From positions 6,399,707-6,463,706 of the forward strand of contig OZ007517.1 in assembly GCA_963931865.1 (NCBI GenBank): a stretch of DNA of 64,000 nucleotides, given 5' to 3'. Position 1 is the stretch's first letter, and each line of letters begins with the position of its first letter. Source of the DNA: Axinella damicornis. Its lineage: Eukaryota; Porifera; Demospongiae; Axinellida; Axinellidae. Of this stretch, positions 60,613 through 64,000 are shown in pieces. The notes under the pieces were generated by a model, which was not told the origin of the DNA, searched no databases, and saw nothing but the letters and a program-made list of their open reading frames with translations. Both the position numbers and the translations under genes were made by a program.

Positions 60613-61680
60613 GAGGGGCAACCGCACTCCTGGTAGCCGCGGTTAAACGGTAGCACAAGCTAAGTGTGACAGTTCGTTCCAATAGACCTTATTCCGCAAA
60701 AATGAAATTCCAGGTTTCCGTTGCTATGACAACAAAAAACCCTTGTACCCATTGGTCACCATGCCGATAGGCTGCATCCCAGATTCGAAGTTAATAGGAT
60801 GTATAGTGTCCAAGTTATGGCCTCCCAAAATTCAAGATTTTCCCATTGAAGCCCATACATAATCTGAAATTTTTCTACTGGAGGCGCCTCCAGTAGAAAA
60901 ATTCTTCCATTTGTATGGGCTTCAATGGGGAAATTCTGAAGTTCGAGAGGCTGTAACTCGGACACTATACATCCTATTTACTTCAAATCTGGGATGTAGC
61001 CTATCTGCATGGTGACCAATGGGTACAAGGGGTTGTTGTTGTCATAGCAACGGAAACCTGGAATTTCATTTTTGCGGAATAAGGTCTATTATATCACACA
61101 TGACGTGAGTACCATGATAGCTATATATAAATAGGGAAGATCAGAAATTATTTAGAGTGCTCTGAAGTACCGAATAAAACCATTTATAGCCGCGTTGCAA
61201 CCCCGGTTGTGACTCGCCATAGCGCAAGCTAAGTATTGCAATTCGTTCTAATTAATGCACATGCCACGTGGCAACCACGCTCAGTCGTCGCGAGCAATGG
61301 CGACCAAAAGGAAGACAAGACATTATTACAGCACTCACAACTTAGCCAGCACGGTGAGTTTTGGCATGTAAGCGACAGTGATCACGGCTGTATGGTCAGA
61401 TTCTTTGTGGGGTCTTCGTAAGACTGTACTGGCAACGAATTTCGAAGAGAGCGATCGAGCAATGGCGGCCGACGGCATGACAAAAGCGCTTGTATCTCTA
61501 CCACCATGGTGAGTTTCAGCACCAAAATTGTGCGTTTGGGTTGCTGCATGGCAGCGATCAAGACGGTGTAGTCAGAGCTCTCTGTAGGCCATTCCTATCT
61601 CGCGAACGAGTTATTTATTATTTAATTATTTACGCGGCACAATTTTTCCCCTACCAGGAGTGTAATTCATGTAATCCTCA
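60613..61680. mobile_element. Another copy of the CGAGGGGCAACCGCACTCC element family, interrupted
   Basis: The left end at 60614 reads GAGGGGCAACCGCACTCCTG. Modules at 61190-61600 are + strand versions of those at 53100-54200 (GCCACGTGGCAACCACG, GAGCAATGGC). It ends near 61668 with CCCCTACCAGGAGTG, which also borders the KDZ exon at 53021. The foldback at 60681 is inserted in it. Confidence 0.6.
60681..61090. mobile_element. 410-base near-perfect palindrome
   Basis: Arms of about 200 bases mirror each other from AATAGACCTTATTCCGC to its complement, with almost no spacer: the centre CTGGAGGCGCCTCCAG is itself palindromic. This is one of the longest foldbacks in the window. Confidence 0.9.
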
Positions 61681-61691
61681 TTCCCTTTCAG

Positions 61692-61767
61692 AGTGGGGTT
61701 GTAGCTGGCACTGGACCAGGAGTGGGGACCTCCTAGCCTCAGATCACTCCTGCAAGGTCTGGAGGAG
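61692..61767 (+). CDS. WD40-repeat-like exon
   Basis: 76 bases between acceptor TTCCCTTTCAG and donor GGAG|GTATGTG, phase 1 in and phase 2 out. WHWTRSGDLLASDHSCKVW fits the second half of a WD40 repeat (W-SGDLLAS-----VW). Neighbouring exons are not found in the window, so this may be an exon of a gene continuing to the right or a captured fragment. Confidence 0.4.
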
Positions 61768-63494
61768 GTATGTGAGCCTGTGAATGAGAACATGTAGTTC
61801 AACGGTCATCCTCTTCCATGATACCATTACTGCATGCAATCAAAACTGAAGGGGAGGCGGGCTACCTCTAATTGGTCAAACTAAGCCACTGATGGCCTTC
61901 AATAGTGCATTTGTGTGTGCTATATACATGTTGTAGATATAGCATGGCAGCCAGTGCTGTATGGCTTATACAATACCGAACCCGAGGAGTGTGGTACAGT
62001 ACCGAACCCGAGGAGTGTGGTACAGTACCGAACCCGAGGGGTGCAGCCCAAAAGGTGAGGGGCTGTATCAGCAATACGGCAAACGACTGCCATGCTATAG
62101 TATATATCCTAAGGGCAGGGCGCACACGCATTGCTTGGTAGTACCATTGAAACACGTACTAGACACGTCCTGTCGATGTGGGTCCTAATGCTACAAGACG
62201 GCAAACTCCACAGGTGTGCTACATGTTCCCAGGGCAGTATACTATAATAACTAGAGGTGTTCATAAAACACATTGCCCGCGCAGAACGTCTACAGGATAC
62301 AGTGTAGCTACAATCGATGTGACATCTCTGCCAATGCGCATCGAACAGGTGCTATCGCGTATACTGTGTTCGTGTATGGCCATATCTGAGGTGTGGGAGT
62401 GACCGCGTACCGTATATACAACAACGTGCATATTGTGAAGCTGAAGAGGTGGGGCCAAATGTTACGGAAATAGCTGGAAAAAACAGCCTAAACAGTAGTC
62501 ACGACGTCTGTGAAGTACATAGATTGTGAGAAAATACTGTTTCCTAGTGGTCATCTCGAAGCATGAAGTTTCCAAATGCACTGCATGTCCTGTTCTTGAT
62601 GGGACTCTGAGGTCACGAAGAGGTGGAGCCAATGTTATGAATAGTTATGAAAAGTAGGAAATAGCCGAAATACAGCGAAACGAAGCGCCTTGACTTCAGT
62701 CAGGAACACATAGAGCAGTTTTTTGCTATTTGCTATTTTTTGACTCCCTTTCGATGGTTTATGAGGATCTATGTGCAATTTTTTCCGCCTGACAGACAGA
62801 CAGACGACTGACTGACTGACAGACAAACTTGATTGTTTAACCCCACTTCACGCATGCGCGCGCGGGGTAAATATGCAGTCCCTCAAGTTACTGTATGAGC
62901 TTTTTATAATCTTTGCAAACTTAGCAACAGTTTGACAATGGGATATTATATTTGTAGGGGGATTATAACAACTGTGAGCCTTTCGAGTCTGGAAGCCCAT
63001 CTCTTGGTTGAGACGAACAGCCCTGAGTTGTGCAGCAATGGGACCAATTAGTGGTAGAAAATGTATGGTTTGAGTGAGGGTGTCTCTATGGACCATTGTC
63101 AATACATGAAGGTCATGCTCGTTGATAGTCACCCAATTCCGCTACTCACACTCAGTACACTCAAGTAAGTACAAAGGAAGTATTTGGCTGGCCACGAGAC
63201 TATGAATGTCGTACGCACTATAGTCTAGTCCACCCCTCGAGCATCCCACTTCCGTTACTCACAGACAGACACACACATGGGTTAAATCCTATAGTAATGA
63301 TGAGGATGATGACGATTATAGCATCAAAAGTAGTAATATCCTTGCCTTTGGCCCATGGGGTTATGCGTATGTGGTTTTGCAGATTGGTGTCTATTTGTGC
63401 TCAACACCATTGTGTGAGACCACCCACCAGGCCACTACCTAGGCAATTGACATCACTGTGTGGGAGAGACATGGACAATATTCCAGGGTAACAC
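61768..63494. other. Intergenic with small repeats
   Basis: A 26-base unit (ACCGAACCCGAGGAGTGTGG) is repeated three times at about 61973-62045. A CAGACAGACAGAC run next to GCATGCGCGCGCGGGG lies at 62790-62866; a similar pairing occurs at 34190-34250, so both may be ends of one dispersed element. No gene is supported. Confidence 0.5.
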
Positions 63495-63935
63495 ATTATC
63501 AGAGAACGCGATAGCGTTCTCTATTTAGGGATGGCCAAGGAAATTTCGAATTTACCATACTGATGCACTAGCAGGAAAACGGCTAAAGAAGCTACAAAGG
63601 CCCAAACCAAGCATGCAGACAGAATGACACTGCCTAGCATTCACACAAAAGCACTCTCAAACGTACCTTAGAGTACGCAGGAGTCGAGAAACAAGTCGCT
63701 GAACAAGTCTGATTTCGTCATCTTCTTTCTTCTTTCTTTCTTCTTTCTTTTTTCTGATAGTCAAGCATAGCTCACCAACGGAAGGAGTTCTTGAGCTCAT
63801 TTACGCACAGAACAACACCGCTTTCGCCGCAGTAGAGTCCTTTCGTCGGCATGTCCGCATACTGGCAACAGCAGCGATTCTGACCGTCAATGATCTCCAA
63901 GGTTTCTCACCCGACGCCATTTTGAGGCCCCAAAA
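63495..63935. repeat. Dispersed 450-base repeat, copy 2
   Basis: A diverged copy of 4283-4742 in the same orientation. On the - strand a short frame from 63992 (MASGEKPWRSLTVRI within it) is not open in copy 1. Confidence 0.75.
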
Positions 63936-64000
63936 ATGAGCGGTGGGAGTGGCATTGTATTGCGCATGCACATTTCGAACACACACACACACCCCAAAAC

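Overview
The window is eukaryotic, most likely from an early-branching metazoan; a demosponge is my best guess. Genes are split by spliceosomal introns with GT/AG ends and TACTAAC-like branch points, and intergenic and intronic DNA is packed with foldback elements, minisatellites and a DIRS retroelement. The large gene joins a tyrosine-kinase-like domain to ankyrin repeats, an architecture I associate with sponge genomes. That taxon call is inference; the sequence cannot settle it.

The main gene runs on the + strand from 6982 to 45872. I assembled 18 exons by hand. All reading phases agree, and the coding total is 2931 bases, or 976 codons plus a stop. Exon 1 carries a complete kinase domain and a glutamine-rich coiled coil. 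Exons 2-6 carry a ubiquitin-like stretch resembling the C-terminal region of USP47-type deubiquitinases. Exons 7-18 carry ankyrin repeats, ten of them on exons of exactly 99 bases. The ankyrin exons and their introns fall into recognisable families, so the array grew by segmental duplication. The clearest case is a tandem duplication of 18249-28296 next to 28297-35204.

A DIRS-type retrotransposon on the - strand (22437-27099) sits inside the first copy of that duplication. It has a Gag-like ORF, reverse transcriptase, RNase H, a tyrosine recombinase and the split inverted-repeat/ICR layout typical of the group. The second duplicate keeps the uninterrupted target. The element is dead: it has at least two in-frame stops, two frame changes and a small deletion at the recombinase HxxR box.

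Intron 13 (32669-40600) holds several kilobases of degenerate short tandem repeats. From 45.9 kb to the end there is no complete gene. This tail contains nested MITE-like elements, purine and pyrimidine tracts, two minisatellites with related palindromic motifs (51.1-52.3 and 56.1-56.9 kb), a KDZ-type (Kyakuja-Dileera-Zisupton) transposase remnant with a premature stop (52.6-53.0 kb), three orphan exon candidates (54.8-55.9 kb) and a WD40-like exon (61.7 kb).

The most interesting system is a family of terminal-inverted-repeat elements with ends TAGCC...GGCTA or TAGTC...GACTA. Several members have 9-base target duplications. They range from hairpins of about 70-105 bases, four of which share the central motif ATCGCTTCCAGTAT or a variant, through a 590-base MITE, to a candidate 6.3-kb element (50926-57202) enclosing both minisatellites, the KDZ fragment and the orphan exons.
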